A DNA stretch of 64,000 bases from Chryseobacterium soli. GTDB lineage: Bacteria > Bacteroidota > Bacteroidia > Flavobacteriales > Weeksellaceae. A program made the position numbers and the translations under genes. Positions 18,039 through 26,273 of the stretch are shown here, piece after piece (position 1 is the first letter of the stretch; every line of letters begins with the position of its first letter). The notes under the pieces were generated by a model, which made no database searches, was not told where the DNA came from, and saw only the letters and a program-made list of their open reading frames with translations. The stretch is taken from assembly GCF_000737705.1 (NCBI RefSeq), contig NZ_JPRH01000001.1, positions 310,001 through 374,000 of the forward strand, given 5' to 3'.

Positions 18039-18695
18039 ATGAAACACTTTATGTATGCTTTATTGGTATTGATGACATGCTGTATAAAAGCTCAGACCAA
18101 CGAATTTAAAATAATCAGTAAGCCTATTGATTATTCTCCTGAAAGGGTACGCTTAAGTATAGAGTACCTTAAGGATCATTATAATATTATACAGAATTCA
18201 GCTGTTATTTCGCCTAAAATGATCGTGCTGCATTACACTGCCGGCGGAACGGTTGAAACGAATTATAAATATTTCAATAAAACCCATCTGGAATCTGCCA
18301 GAAATATTCTAAAAAAACAAAGTGTTTTAAATGTTTCATCCCAATTTATTGTAGACCGGGACGGCACCATCTACCAGCTGATGGAGCCCAATCAATTTGC
18401 AAGACACACCATCGGACTCAATTACTGTGCGATTGGCATTGAAAATATAGGAAGTAAAAATCAGCCGCTTACTGAAAAGCAATCTGCATCAAATGCTCAA
18501 TTAATTAGATATTTAACCAAAAAATACAATATTGAATATCTTATTGGACATTCAGAATATAGTATATTTAGAGGATCTAAACTTTGGAAAGAGACTGACC
18601 CGAACTATTTTACCGTTAAAGATGATCCGGGAAAAGATTTTATGAGAAAAGTAAGACTGTTAGTTGCCGATTTACATTTAAAAGAAAAGCCATAA
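18039..18695 (+). CDS. Secreted N-acetylmuramoyl-L-alanine amidase (Amidase_2)
   Basis: 218 residues with signal peptide (MKHFMYALLVLMTCCIKAQ). The amidase fold follows: zinc ligand His in MIVLHYTAGG (about residue 64), SQFIVDRDGTIYQL, AIGIENIG, then IGHSEY and DDPGKDF, which supply the second His and the Asp of AmpD/PGRP-type enzymes. It should cleave the MurNAc-L-Ala bond in the periplasm. Its stop overlaps the hemD start by 1 nt (TAATG), so it is translationally linked to a heme gene with no obvious functional link. Family call firm; substrate size range unknown. Confidence 0.92.
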   Translation: MKHFMYALLVLMTCCIKAQTNEFKIISKPIDYSPERVRLSIEYLKDHYNIIQNSAVISPKMIVLHYTAGGTVETNYKYFNKTHLESARNILKKQSVLNVSSQFIVDRDGTIYQLMEPNQFARHTIGLNYCAIGIENIGSKNQPLTEKQSASNAQLIRYLTKKYNIEYLIGHSEYSIFRGSKLWKETDPNYFTVKDDPGKDFMRKVRLLVADLHLKEKP

Positions 18696-19366
18696 TGAAA
18701 ATTCTATTTACCAAAACCATAGACGCCCATTTATTATCCAAAGAATTAGGATCGGATATTTCGGCTGACTGTATTGAGGTAATTAGAACAGAACCTATAC
18801 AAATAGATGCTTTTGATTTGAAAAGCCATTCCCTTATTTTTACCAGTGTCAATGGCGTAAGCGCATTTTTTAAAAATCAGTTTAAGCCCAACGAAGATTT
18901 TACTGCAAAAAATTATAATAAAATCTACTGTGTCGGGGAGAAAACAAAACGTGAACTGAGAAAATACGGTTTCGGAACATTTAAGGTACTGAAAAATGCC
19001 GAAACATTGTCACGGTTTATTATAGGAAACTGCCAGCACGAGCAGTTTTTACACTTCTGCGGCAATCTGGCCCTCGATGTATTGGATAAGGACCTTCCTT
19101 TGCAGAATATCCGGTACAAAAAAATCACCATTTACAAGACTGAAGAAATTCAACCTTCACTACCTGAAAAATATCATGCTGCAGTTTTTTTTAGTCCAAG
19201 CGGAGTTCGTAGTTTTGCAAAACTCAACTCTTTAGAAGGAATGAAGATTTTTTCCATTGGAGAAACGACCTCAAATGAACTGAGGAAGTACACCACAGGA
19301 AATATTTTCACATCGGAAGAAAATACACTGACTTCTATTTTTGGGCTGATAAGAAAAGAACTTTGA
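18695..19366 (+). CDS. hemD: Uroporphyrinogen-III synthase
   Basis: Cyclises and inverts ring D of hydroxymethylbilane. HemD proteins are very divergent; the call rests on 223-residue length, position between hemC and hemE, and weak family blocks: SLIFTSVNGVSAFF near residue 47, YCVGEKTKREL near 75 and VFFSPSGVRSFAKL near 165, followed by FSIGETTSNEL. The two halves repeat the same V-S/F-TS-..G and IGE-T pattern, as in the two-domain HemD fold. Starts 1 nt inside the amidase stop. Confidence 0.85.
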   Translation: MKILFTKTIDAHLLSKELGSDISADCIEVIRTEPIQIDAFDLKSHSLIFTSVNGVSAFFKNQFKPNEDFTAKNYNKIYCVGEKTKRELRKYGFGTFKVLKNAETLSRFIIGNCQHEQFLHFCGNLALDVLDKDLPLQNIRYKKITIYKTEEIQPSLPEKYHAAVFFSPSGVRSFAKLNSLEGMKIFSIGETTSNELRKYTTGNIFTSEENTLTSIFGLIRKEL

Positions 19367-19432
19367 GCAGCTGCAAAGCTGGCTGTTAAAAATAATGAGT
19401 GCCGGGAACGGCCGTATTAGTTTAAATAAATT

Positions 19433-20464
19433 ATGATTAAAAACGACTTATATTTAAAAGCACTCCGCGGAGAAACGGTAGAAAGGCCACCGGTATGGAT
19501 GATGAGACAGGCTGGAAGATACCTGCCGGAATTCATTGCACTTCGGGATAAATATGACTTCTTTACAAGATGTCAGACTCCTGAATTGGCATCTGAAATT
19601 ACTGTACAGCCCATCCGCAGATTTCCTTTGGATGCCGCGATCCTGTTTTCTGATATTTTAGTAGTTCCGCAGGCAATGGGAATTGATTTTAAAATGAAGG
19701 AAAATGTGGGCCCATGGCTGGATAACCCGATCAGAACAATGGAACAGGTTCAGAATGTTGTCGTTCCTGATGTGAATGATACTTTAGGATACGTTTTTGA
19801 TGCTATTGAGCTTACATTAATTAAATTGGATAACGAAATTCCTTTAATTGGTTTTGCCGGATCTCCATGGACAATTCTCTGCTACTGTATAGAAGGAAAG
19901 GGAAGTAAAGCTTTTGATATTGCCAAATCATTCTGTTTCCAACAGCCGGAAGCCGCTCATTTGTTACTTCAAAAAATTACAGATACTACGATTGCCTATC
20001 TGAAGAGAAAGGTAGAGAAAGGGGTATCTGCAGTTCAGGTTTTTGACTCATGGGGAGGAATGTTATCTCCTCAGGATTATCAGGAATTCTCTTGGCAATA
20101 CATCAATCAGATTGTGGAAGCATTAAGCCCGCTTACTCATGTGGTGGTATTTGGAAAAGGATGCTGGTTTGCGCTGGAAGATATGACGATGTCTAAAGTT
20201 TCCGCTTTAGGAGTGGACTGGACTATTACTCCGGAACTTGCAAGAACATTAACGAATCATACGATGACGCTTCAGGGAAATTTTGACCCTGCAAGGCTTC
20301 ATTCAACTCCGGAAACGATCAAGAAGATGGTAACCGAAATGATCAACCGTTTTGGAAAAGACAGATACATTGCCAATCTTGGTCATGGAATTTTACCTAA
20401 TATCCCGGTAGAAAATGCAGAAGCTTTTATTAGAGCTGTTGTGGATTGGAAACCGACTATTTAA
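19433..20464 (+). CDS. hemE: Uroporphyrinogen decarboxylase
   Basis: Removes four carboxyl groups from uroporphyrinogen III to make coproporphyrinogen III. 343 residues, normal length. Key features: [15 protein letters not shown] at 19-33 with the substrate-binding Arg pair, the catalytic Asp in [13 protein letters not shown], the GFAGSPWTI block, and [14 protein letters not shown] near the C-terminus. Separated from hemD by 66 nt, which contains two short GC-rich inverted repeats, and followed by a strong terminator, so it closes the operon. hemB, hemL and late heme genes are not in the window. Confidence 0.97.
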   Translation: MIKNDLYLKALRGETVERPPVWMMRQAGRYLPEFIALRDKYDFFTRCQTPELASEITVQPIRRFPLDAAILFSDILVVPQAMGIDFKMKENVGPWLDNPIRTMEQVQNVVVPDVNDTLGYVFDAIELTLIKLDNEIPLIGFAGSPWTILCYCIEGKGSKAFDIAKSFCFQQPEAAHLLLQKITDTTIAYLKRKVEKGVSAVQVFDSWGGMLSPQDYQEFSWQYINQIVEALSPLTHVVVFGKGCWFALEDMTMSKVSALGVDWTITPELARTLTNHTMTLQGNFDPARLHSTPETIKKMVTEMINRFGKDRYIANLGHGILPNIPVENAEAFIRAVVDWKPTI

Positions 20465-20487
20465 TCTCAACTAAGTTGTACCATATA

Positions 20488-20515
20488 AAATCCCGTTCAT
20501 CTCTGAACGGGATTT
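20488..20515. terminator. Bidirectional terminator
   Basis: Perfect 12-bp stem AAATCCCGTTCA (20488-20499) with TGAACGGGATTT (20504-20515) and a 4-nt loop, between the convergent hemE and nitroreductase genes. Confidence 0.92.
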
Positions 20516-20527
20516 GTCTTTAATATA

Positions 20528-21160
20528 TTAGTTAATTTCTGTAATGAAATTTTCTTTAGACTTTCTTACTTTAGTGAGGTTCACTAGCCAATCGGATTCA
20601 GAATTCCTGTACCCTAACGGTAAAAGCAATACACTTTTCAAGCCTTTTTCTTTTAAATTTAAAATTTTATCTACTTCTTCAGGGGAAAAACCTTCCATTG
20701 GTGTCGAATCTACTCCTTCAAACGCAGCTGCAATAATTGCCGCACTAAAAGAAATGTATGCCTGTTTTGCCGCATGGATGAAATTCTCTTCAGCAGATCT
20801 CTGAGGGTAGGTAGCTAATAACATTTGTCTGTAATTCTCCCAGCCTTCATTTTTAAAACCTCTGATTTCATTGGTAAGATCAAACATACTGTTGATTCTG
20901 TCTTCCGTATAATTATCCCAGGCAGCAAAAACCAAAAGATGGGAACAGTCTGCAATTTGCGGCTGATTCCATGCATGAGGCTTAATTTGCTCTTTTACGT
21001 CCTGATTGGTGATCACAATGATCTCAAAAGGCTGAAGTCCGCTGGATGTAGGCGCCAGTCTTGCGGCTTCCAATATTTTGTCCACTTTTTCCTGTGGTAC
21101 TTTTTGACCGTTCATTGCTTTCGTTGCAAATCTCCAGTTCAATTTTTCTATTAATTCCAT
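20528..21160 (-). CDS. NAD(P)H-dependent nitroreductase family oxidoreductase (NfsB-like)
   Basis: 210-residue FMN flavoenzyme of the nitroreductase fold, near the length of E. coli NfsB (217). FMN-binding features are RFATKAMNGQKV at 10-21 (Arg/Lys phosphate contacts), ARLAPTSSGLQPFEIIVI at 33-50, and PMEGFSPEEVDKIL followed by SVLLLPLGYR near the end. The family reduces quinones, nitroaromatics or NAD(P)H-linked unsaturated substrates; the true substrate cannot be read from sequence. Single gene with its own -7 box. Confidence 0.92.
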   Translation of the reverse strand: MELIEKLNWRFATKAMNGQKVPQEKVDKILEAARLAPTSSGLQPFEIIVITNQDVKEQIKPHAWNQPQIADCSHLLVFAAWDNYTEDRINSMFDLTNEIRGFKNEGWENYRQMLLATYPQRSAEENFIHAAKQAYISFSAAIIAAAFEGVDSTPMEGFSPEEVDKILNLKEKGLKSVLLLPLGYRNSESDWLVNLTKVRKSKENFITEIN

Positions 21161-21183
21161 AAATTAATTAAATTTAGACCAGG

Positions 21184-21191
21184 CAAAATTA
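21184..21191 (-). promoter_or_regulatory. -7 box TAATTTTG for the nitroreductase gene
   Basis: Exact TAnnTTTG match on the minus strand, 24 nt before the ATG at 21160. No -33 element at the usual spacing. Confidence 0.45.
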
Positions 21192-21381
21192 CTCCAAGAA
21201 CCAGGATGATCGAATATAAAATTTCCTATCTCACAGATTGGTAAAGTCTATTATTTACAGATATTCTACTCCTATTTCGTCATTAAAATCAATAAATCCC
21301 CAAAAATTTGGAGGATCTATTAATTATCCGGTGATATTTTAATTATCTTTATGTTACCATTAACATTTTAAATCCTTGAAT

Positions 21382-21507
21382 ATGAAAAAATTAGACAAAG
21401 AAAAAATGAAGAACATCGTAGCCGGCGGAGAAATCTGTCTTGAATGCGCTATTGGATATGTTCAAGTGATTATTGAAGGAAGATGCTACTGCATTCCTCA
21501 GGATTAA
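21382..21507 (+). CDS. Small double-glycine-leader peptide (bacteriocin-like precursor)
   Basis: 41 codons, ATG at 21382, stop TAA at 21505. The leader MKKLDKEKMKNIVAGG ends in the GG cleavage motif with Val at -4, the pattern recognised by the C39 peptidase of bacteriocin and microcin exporters. The 25-residue core EICLEC...CYCIPQD has four cysteines in two pairs (CLEC and CYC). The gene stands alone between the nitroreductase and sufS genes, with a hairpin after the stop. No exporter, immunity or modification gene is adjacent. Related GG-leader peptides occur in Chryseobacterium, but function is unknown; it could be antimicrobial, a signal or a redox peptide. The frame is supported by the leader and start context, not by homology search. 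Confidence 0.7.
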   Translation: MKKLDKEKMKNIVAGGEICLECAIGYVQVIIEGRCYCIPQD

Positions 21508-21511
21508 CTTA

Positions 21512-21537
21512 AGAAAGCAGTTAATAAACTGCTTTCT
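21512..21537. terminator. Hairpin after the small peptide gene
   Basis: AGAAAGCAGT (21512-21521) pairs perfectly with ACTGCTTTCT (21528-21537), 6-nt loop. No strong T-run on either side, so termination may be weak. It lies between the peptide and the convergent sufS gene. Confidence 0.6.
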
Positions 21538-21543
21538 GTATTC

Positions 21544-22764
21544 TTATCCCAACATTTGCTGAGCTTTCTTCACTCCTTCTACAAGCTTGTCAATTTCTTC
21601 AAAAGTATTATAAACCGCAAAACTTGCCCGTACCGTACCTGCAATATTAAAGAAATCCATAATCGGCTGTGTACAATGATGGCCTGTTCTTACAGCAATC
21701 CCCATTTTATCGAGGATCATTCCAACATCCGAGGAAATACCCGTTCCCTCCAGATTAAAAGATACTACCCCTGTCCTGTTCGCTTTCTCGCCATAGATCT
21801 TGATGTTTTCAATTTCCAGAAGCTGTCTTTGAGCATATTCCAATAATGCGTTTTCATGTTTTTGAATAGCATCCTGACCTACTTTTCCAATAAAATCTAT
21901 AGCTGCTCCCAGAGCAATATTTCCGCCTACATTAGGTGTTCCGGCTTCATATTTAAAAGGTAATCCAGCATAGGTTGTTCCATCAAATGAACAGGTAGCA
22001 ATCATTTCTCCTCCCCCATGAAACGGAGGTAAAGCCTCTAAGATCTCCTGTTTTCCATATAAAATGCCCGTTCCCATCGGAGCGTACATTTTATGTCCGG
22101 AAAACACAAAGAAATCGCAATCCAGCTTTTGCACATCAATCGTAAAATGCGGAGCAGACTGTGCACCGTCAATGACGATATAGGCATCAGAATTTTTTCT
22201 TGTTTTGGCAATAATTTCTTCAATAGGGTTTACAATACCTAAAGCATTGGAAACCTGATTTACAGAAACTATTTTTGTTTTTTCGCTTAAAAACTGATCC
22301 AGGAAATCCAGTTGAAGGATTCCGTTTTCATCAATTGGAATCACTCTAAGCTTGGCTCCTGTTCTGTCACAAAGCATCTGCCACGGAACAATATTGGAAT
22401 GGTGCTCCAGGTAAGAGATGATAATTTCATCATCTTTTTTAAGCTTCTGGGTCAAAATATAAGCGATGAGGTTCAATCCTTCTGTGGTTCCTTTTGTAAA
22501 AATAACTTCAAAGTCATGCTTTGCATTAATGAACCGTTGAACCTTCCTTCTTGAAAGCTCCATTTCTTCGGTTGCCAACTGGCTAAGCGTATGAATACCA
22601 CGGTGTACGTTGGCATTGATCTCTGTATAATATTGATTCCAAACTTGTAAAACCGAATTCGGTTTTTGAGAGGTTGCTGCATTATCCAGGTAAACCAATG
22701 GTTTCCCGTTCACCTGCTGGTCTAATATAGAAAACTGACTTCTTATTTGTTGGATGTCAAACAT
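21544..22764 (-). CDS. sufS: SufS-type cysteine desulfurase
   Basis: PLP enzyme that takes sulfur from cysteine for Fe-S assembly. 406 residues, the normal size for group II desulfurases. DNAATSQKP at the N-terminus, LEHHSNIVPW, the VIDGAQSAPH Asp that contacts PLP nitrogen, Lys in FSGHKMYAP (Schiff base) and the persulfide Cys in RTGHHCTQP (about residue 363) are all present. Group II (SufS/CsdA) is indicated by the short active-site loop RTGHHC. The other suf genes lie 37 kb away at 59.7-63.8 kb. A -7 box lies 42 nt upstream. Confidence 0.95.
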   Translation of the reverse strand: MFDIQQIRSQFSILDQQVNGKPLVYLDNAATSQKPNSVLQVWNQYYTEINANVHRGIHTLSQLATEEMELSRRKVQRFINAKHDFEVIFTKGTTEGLNLIAYILTQKLKKDDEIIISYLEHHSNIVPWQMLCDRTGAKLRVIPIDENGILQLDFLDQFLSEKTKIVSVNQVSNALGIVNPIEEIIAKTRKNSDAYIVIDGAQSAPHFTIDVQKLDCDFFVFSGHKMYAPMGTGILYGKQEILEALPPFHGGGEMIATCSFDGTTYAGLPFKYEAGTPNVGGNIALGAAIDFIGKVGQDAIQKHENALLEYAQRQLLEIENIKIYGEKANRTGVVSFNLEGTGISSDVGMILDKMGIAVRTGHHCTQPIMDFFNIAGTVRASFAVYNTFEEIDKLVEGVKKAQQMLG

Positions 22765-22806
22765 TTATTAAATTTTTAAATTAAAAAGCTCTTATTTAGA
22801 ACACTT

Positions 22807-22814
22807 CAAATTTA
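22807..22814 (-). promoter_or_regulatory. -7 box TAAATTTG for sufS
   Basis: Exact TAnnTTTG match on the minus strand, 43 nt before the sufS ATG; no convincing -33 element. Confidence 0.4.
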
Positions 22815-22927
22815 CGTCTTTTTTTCGAAAGGATGAATTTGCTTGAATACGGATACTGATCAGTTGATAGAAATATTCAATACAAGAGATTGAAGGTTTT
22901 AGATTTTGGAATTTATTTTTTTACCCA

Positions 22928-22958
22928 TAAAAAAACCTGCCAAAAAATTGACAGGTTT
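22928..22958 (-). terminator. Terminator of the prs-rplY unit
   Basis: Arms 22933-22942 and 22949-22958 pair over 10 bp with one G-T wobble on the minus strand, and the minus-strand transcript continues into a T-run. Confidence 0.85.
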
Positions 22959-22983
22959 AATAGTATTGTTGAGTAAGCAATTC

Positions 22984-23625
22984 TTATTCAGCTGCTGTTT
23001 CTTCTGCAGGAGCAGCTCCTTCAGCTTCAACTGTTTCTTCTTCATCATCATCGTCATCTGCTACTGCTCCTCCTTTCATTGCATTTCTAGACATCTTAAC
23101 AGCTACAACAACTGCATTGTCCGGGTGTACGAATGAAAAGCCTTCAGCTTTGATGCCTCCAACATAAAGTTTGTTACCGATTTTAAGCGGAGTAACATCT
23201 ACAACGATCTCATCAGGTAAATTAGCAGGGATTGCTCTTACTTTTAACTTTCTGAAAGACTGACGTAAAACACCACCAGCTACAACACCTTTAGAACGAC
23301 CCGTAAGTCTTACAGGAACCTCCATAACAACTGGCTTATCAGCAGATAACTGATAGAAGTCAGCATGAAGAATTTTGTCCGTAATTGGGTGAAACTGAAT
23401 ATCTTGAAGAACAGCCGCGATTGTCTGACCGTCAATTTCAATAGATACCGTGTGTGCTTCAGGAGTATATACCAAACCTTTAAAAGCTTTCTCTGCAGCA
23501 GAGAAGTTTAATGGTTCTGTACCTCCATAAACAACACAAGGGACTAATTCAGCATCACGTAAAGCTTTTGTCGACTTTTTGCCCACGCTTTCTCTTTTTG
23601 CACCTTGAATTGTAATAGATTTCAT
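22984..23625 (-). CDS. rplY: 50S ribosomal protein L25/general stress protein Ctc
   Basis: Binds 5S rRNA. 213 residues, the long TL5/Ctc form: L25 domain ([26 protein letters not shown]..., about 1-95) plus a C-terminal beta domain to about 185 ([31 protein letters not shown]). The last 25 residues are very acidic (DDDDDEEE) and alanine/glutamate-rich, a common flavobacterial tail. It follows prs by 55 nt on the same strand; the prs-rplY pair is common in bacteria. Confidence 0.96.
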   Translation of the reverse strand: MKSITIQGAKRESVGKKSTKALRDAELVPCVVYGGTEPLNFSAAEKAFKGLVYTPEAHTVSIEIDGQTIAAVLQDIQFHPITDKILHADFYQLSADKPVVMEVPVRLTGRSKGVVAGGVLRQSFRKLKVRAIPANLPDEIVVDVTPLKIGNKLYVGGIKAEGFSFVHPDNAVVVAVKMSRNAMKGGAVADDDDDEEETVEAEGAAPAEETAAE

Positions 23626-23680
23626 TTATAAAAATTTAAAAAATTGTTTTAATAAGTAATCGCCAGACTCTGATAATCAA

Positions 23681-24619
23681 TTAAATAACAAACTTACTGC
23701 TAATTGATTGATGCTCATGAACCATCTTCATAACGTCCGCAAATAATGGGGCGCAAGATAGCACTTTTATTTTAGTTGACAAATTATTTTTCACAGGAAT
23801 TGAGTCAGTTACAATTACTTCCAGCAATTTCGAGTTTTCAATATTATCATAAGCTTTACCAGAAAGTACACCATGAGTCGCCATCGCTCTTACTGATTTC
23901 GCTCCCTTGTCCATAAGGATATCCGCAGCTTTACAAAGCGTTCCTGCAGTATCGATCATATCATCAATAAGGATTACGTTTTTTCCTTCTACATCCCCGA
24001 TAAGGAACATCTCTTCCACCACATTAGCTTTCTTTCTTTCTTTGTAAGCAATTACCACATCAGCACCAAGGTGACCTGCGTAGTTTTTTGCTCTTTTTGC
24101 TCCTCCCATGTCCGGTGAAGCAATCGTAAGACTGTCTAAGTTCAGCGCTCTAATATAGTCTACGAAAATACTGGATGCATACAAATGATCTACCGGAATT
24201 TCAAAGAATCCCTGGATTTGGTCTGCGTGCAGATCCATGGTCATGATTCTTGTTGCTCCAGCAGCAGTTAAAAGGTTTGCGACCAATTTTGCGCCGATTG
24301 GCGCTCTTGGTTTGTCTTTTCTGTCTTGTCTTGCAAGTCCAAAATACGGAAGTACAACAGTAATGCTTTTCGCAGAAGCTCTTTTTGCAGCATCAATCAT
24401 AAGAAGAAGTTCTAAAAGATTGTCTGCTGGTGGGAACGTAGATCCAATTAGGAACACTCTACCTCCTCTTACAGATTCGTCTAAAACAGGTTCAAATTCC
24501 CCGTCGCTAAACTCCTGAAAGTTGATTTTCCCTAGTTCCTGCCCATAATGCTGGGCAATTTTTTCTGCCAAGTCCTTACTAGTCCTTGTTGAAAATAGAT
24601 AACTTAACTGTTCGGCCAT
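23681..24619 (-). CDS. prs: Ribose-phosphate pyrophosphokinase
   Basis: Makes PRPP from ribose-5-phosphate and ATP for nucleotide, histidine and NAD synthesis. 312 residues, the usual length. Conserved features: FSDGEFEPVLDESVRGGRVFLIG near the N-terminus, the flexible catalytic loop with YFGLARQDRK, the MTMDLHADQIQGFF metal/ATP block, and the PRPP loop VILIDDMIDTAGTL. Its -7 box sits immediately beside the terminator of the upstream SGNH hydrolase gene. Confidence 0.97.
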   Translation of the reverse strand: MAEQLSYLFSTRTSKDLAEKIAQHYGQELGKINFQEFSDGEFEPVLDESVRGGRVFLIGSTFPPADNLLELLLMIDAAKRASAKSITVVLPYFGLARQDRKDKPRAPIGAKLVANLLTAAGATRIMTMDLHADQIQGFFEIPVDHLYASSIFVDYIRALNLDSLTIASPDMGGAKRAKNYAGHLGADVVIAYKERKKANVVEEMFLIGDVEGKNVILIDDMIDTAGTLCKAADILMDKGAKSVRAMATHGVLSGKAYDNIENSKLLEVIVTDSIPVKNNLSTKIKVLSCAPLFADVMKMVHEHQSISSKFVI

Positions 24620-24639
24620 TTTTACTTTTTAAAGATTTG

Positions 24640-24647
24640 CAAATTTA
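24640..24647 (-). promoter_or_regulatory. -7 box TAAATTTG for prs-rplY
   Basis: Exact TAnnTTTG match on the minus strand, 20 nt before the prs ATG. It directly follows the T-run of the preceding terminator, so the transcript would begin just after termination of the upstream gene. Confidence 0.55.
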
Positions 24648-24681
24648 AAAAAAAACCACAAGAAACGCTCTTGTGGTTTTT
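24648..24681 (-). terminator. Terminator of the porin-SGNH hydrolase unit
   Basis: Perfect 13-bp stem, arms 24651-24663 and 24669-24681, 5-nt loop, and a T-run on the minus strand. It lies 23 nt after the SGNH hydrolase stop. Confidence 0.9.
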
Positions 24682-24703
24682 AACTTTTTATTTATCTGTC
24701 ATA

Positions 24704-26263
24704 TTAAGGGAACTTTACTCCCGAATAACCATTAGGATTTACCTGTGGTAGCGTAGATTTATATTTACCATTAATAGATTTAATAAATTCATTGGCAACG
24801 ATAGCATATCCTCTACCTGTAAGGTGTACTCCATCCAGAGAGAATGCTCCTCCTGTAACAAATTTAGCGGTGTATTTTACCCCGTCAAATGAAATACCTG
24901 ACTGACCATTTAAGTCAACCATTTTAGCATTGGCATCTACAAAGGCCAATCCATAAGTATCAGCAAGTGATCTTATAGAACCGTTATAAGCATCTATTGC
25001 TGTTTTTACATAAGCCGCTTCTGTTTTTGTTAAAACATGTTGGTTTTGTAACGGATAAGAAACCCCGTACACATTTACCGGTGCTGGTGCACCAGGTGCA
25101 GTAGTTCCAATCACAGAACTTGAAGTAAGAAGAATATAATCTTCCTTAGTAGACTGTCTTGCCTGTCCAAAGATCTGCCCAAAAGCTGTTGCTGTCGGTA
25201 ATCCCAGAGATGGAGTTAACGCTGCAGTAAGCTGAGCTGATAAATCCGTAAGAGATACATCTTTAATTAAAACAGGGTTTGAAGTCGTAGAAGAAAGCAG
25301 ATTAATTCTATCTCCTGCACCAAAAGCGGTAAGCGCCTGTTTTAAAGGACCATATAAACTCGCATTAAGAGTTGCTAAATTAGCTCCCAAAGTCGTAGGC
25401 GTCAAAGGATTGTAAGGAACTGTCGTAAAATAAGGAACTGAAGTAACATAAGGGATATTTGCAATAACTCCTTTTGTTGTTCCTACACTTTTAAGACCAT
25501 CCAGAACTCCTTTAATAGAACCTGCCACTACATTCGGATCTGAAATATCATTTGATTTATATGTTGCAGGATTTGTGTTTCCTGTCTGAACCGTAGCCGT
25601 AGTATAGGTGGTAACTCCTCCTACCGTCTGAGAGTTGGTTCCTCCATTGGTAGCATATAATAAAACATCATTATTTCCAATCCAAAGAGAGAAGAAGGTT
25701 GGTTTCTGAGCCATAGCATCCGCTAAAACACTGGTGGTAGCAGAAGAAGCAAACCTCACAAAGTAAGGATTAGCAGTTCCCGTCAAAAGACCAGCCTGAC
25801 TCCCATATCCTGGTGCTACCAAGTGATATGATTTCGCACCCGGTACTCCCATATTCTGATAAGGGGCACCAGCAGATACATTATCTAATGCAGCCGCAGG
25901 AGCACTTGGAACCGGAGATACGGATCCGTTAACCAATTGAAGTGTAAGTTTTCCGGAAAACCCAGGAAGATTGTTAAATCCTCCCACATCATTAGGCATT
26001 AAAGGCTGCTTAAAAGCTCCACCTCCTGCCAGACTCATTTGCATAGCAATCATGCTTGGGTAAGATTCATTTTGTCCGCTGCTATAAAGCGCTCCATCTC
26101 TATACCCTGAAGTCAGTGAGTTTCCTAAAGCAATATATTTAGAGAAATCTGCGTCTCCTTTCGTTACTGCGATATCTTTCACATCAGTATCAAAGTCGTT
26201 GTTACAACCTGTTGTTAAAAGAAGTGCGGAGACGGCAAATGTTGATATTATAATTTTTTTCAT
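24704..26263 (-). CDS. SGNH/GDSL hydrolase-like lipoprotein
   Basis: 519-residue predicted lipoprotein (MKKIIISTFAVSALLLTTGC, acylated Cys20). SGNH blocks are visible: ALGNSLTSGY near 46 (block I, nucleophile Ser in GNSLT), LWIGNNDVL near 195 (block III Asn), and DGVHLTGRGYAIVANEF near the C-terminus (block V, Asp-x-x-His). The long middle is Thr/Pro/Ala-rich. A lipase or esterase role at the outer membrane is plausible. It starts 10 nt after a FadL-type porin gene, so a fatty-acid release and uptake pair is a reasonable inference. Substrate not determined from sequence. Confidence 0.85.
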   Translation of the reverse strand: MKKIIISTFAVSALLLTTGCNNDFDTDVKDIAVTKGDADFSKYIALGNSLTSGYRDGALYSSGQNESYPSMIAMQMSLAGGGAFKQPLMPNDVGGFNNLPGFSGKLTLQLVNGSVSPVPSAPAAALDNVSAGAPYQNMGVPGAKSYHLVAPGYGSQAGLLTGTANPYFVRFASSATTSVLADAMAQKPTFFSLWIGNNDVLLYATNGGTNSQTVGGVTTYTTATVQTGNTNPATYKSNDISDPNVVAGSIKGVLDGLKSVGTTKGVIANIPYVTSVPYFTTVPYNPLTPTTLGANLATLNASLYGPLKQALTAFGAGDRINLLSSTTSNPVLIKDVSLTDLSAQLTAALTPSLGLPTATAFGQIFGQARQSTKEDYILLTSSSVIGTTAPGAPAPVNVYGVSYPLQNQHVLTKTEAAYVKTAIDAYNGSIRSLADTYGLAFVDANAKMVDLNGQSGISFDGVKYTAKFVTGGAFSLDGVHLTGRGYAIVANEFIKSINGKYKSTLPQVNPNGYSGVKFP

Positions 26264-26273
26264 AGTCTTTCAA

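Noticed and set aside
19367..19415. GC-rich inverted repeats (CAGCT/AGCTG and GCCG/CGGC) between hemD and hemE
   Set aside because: Stems of 4-5 bp only, no T-run; too weak to call a terminator or REP element.
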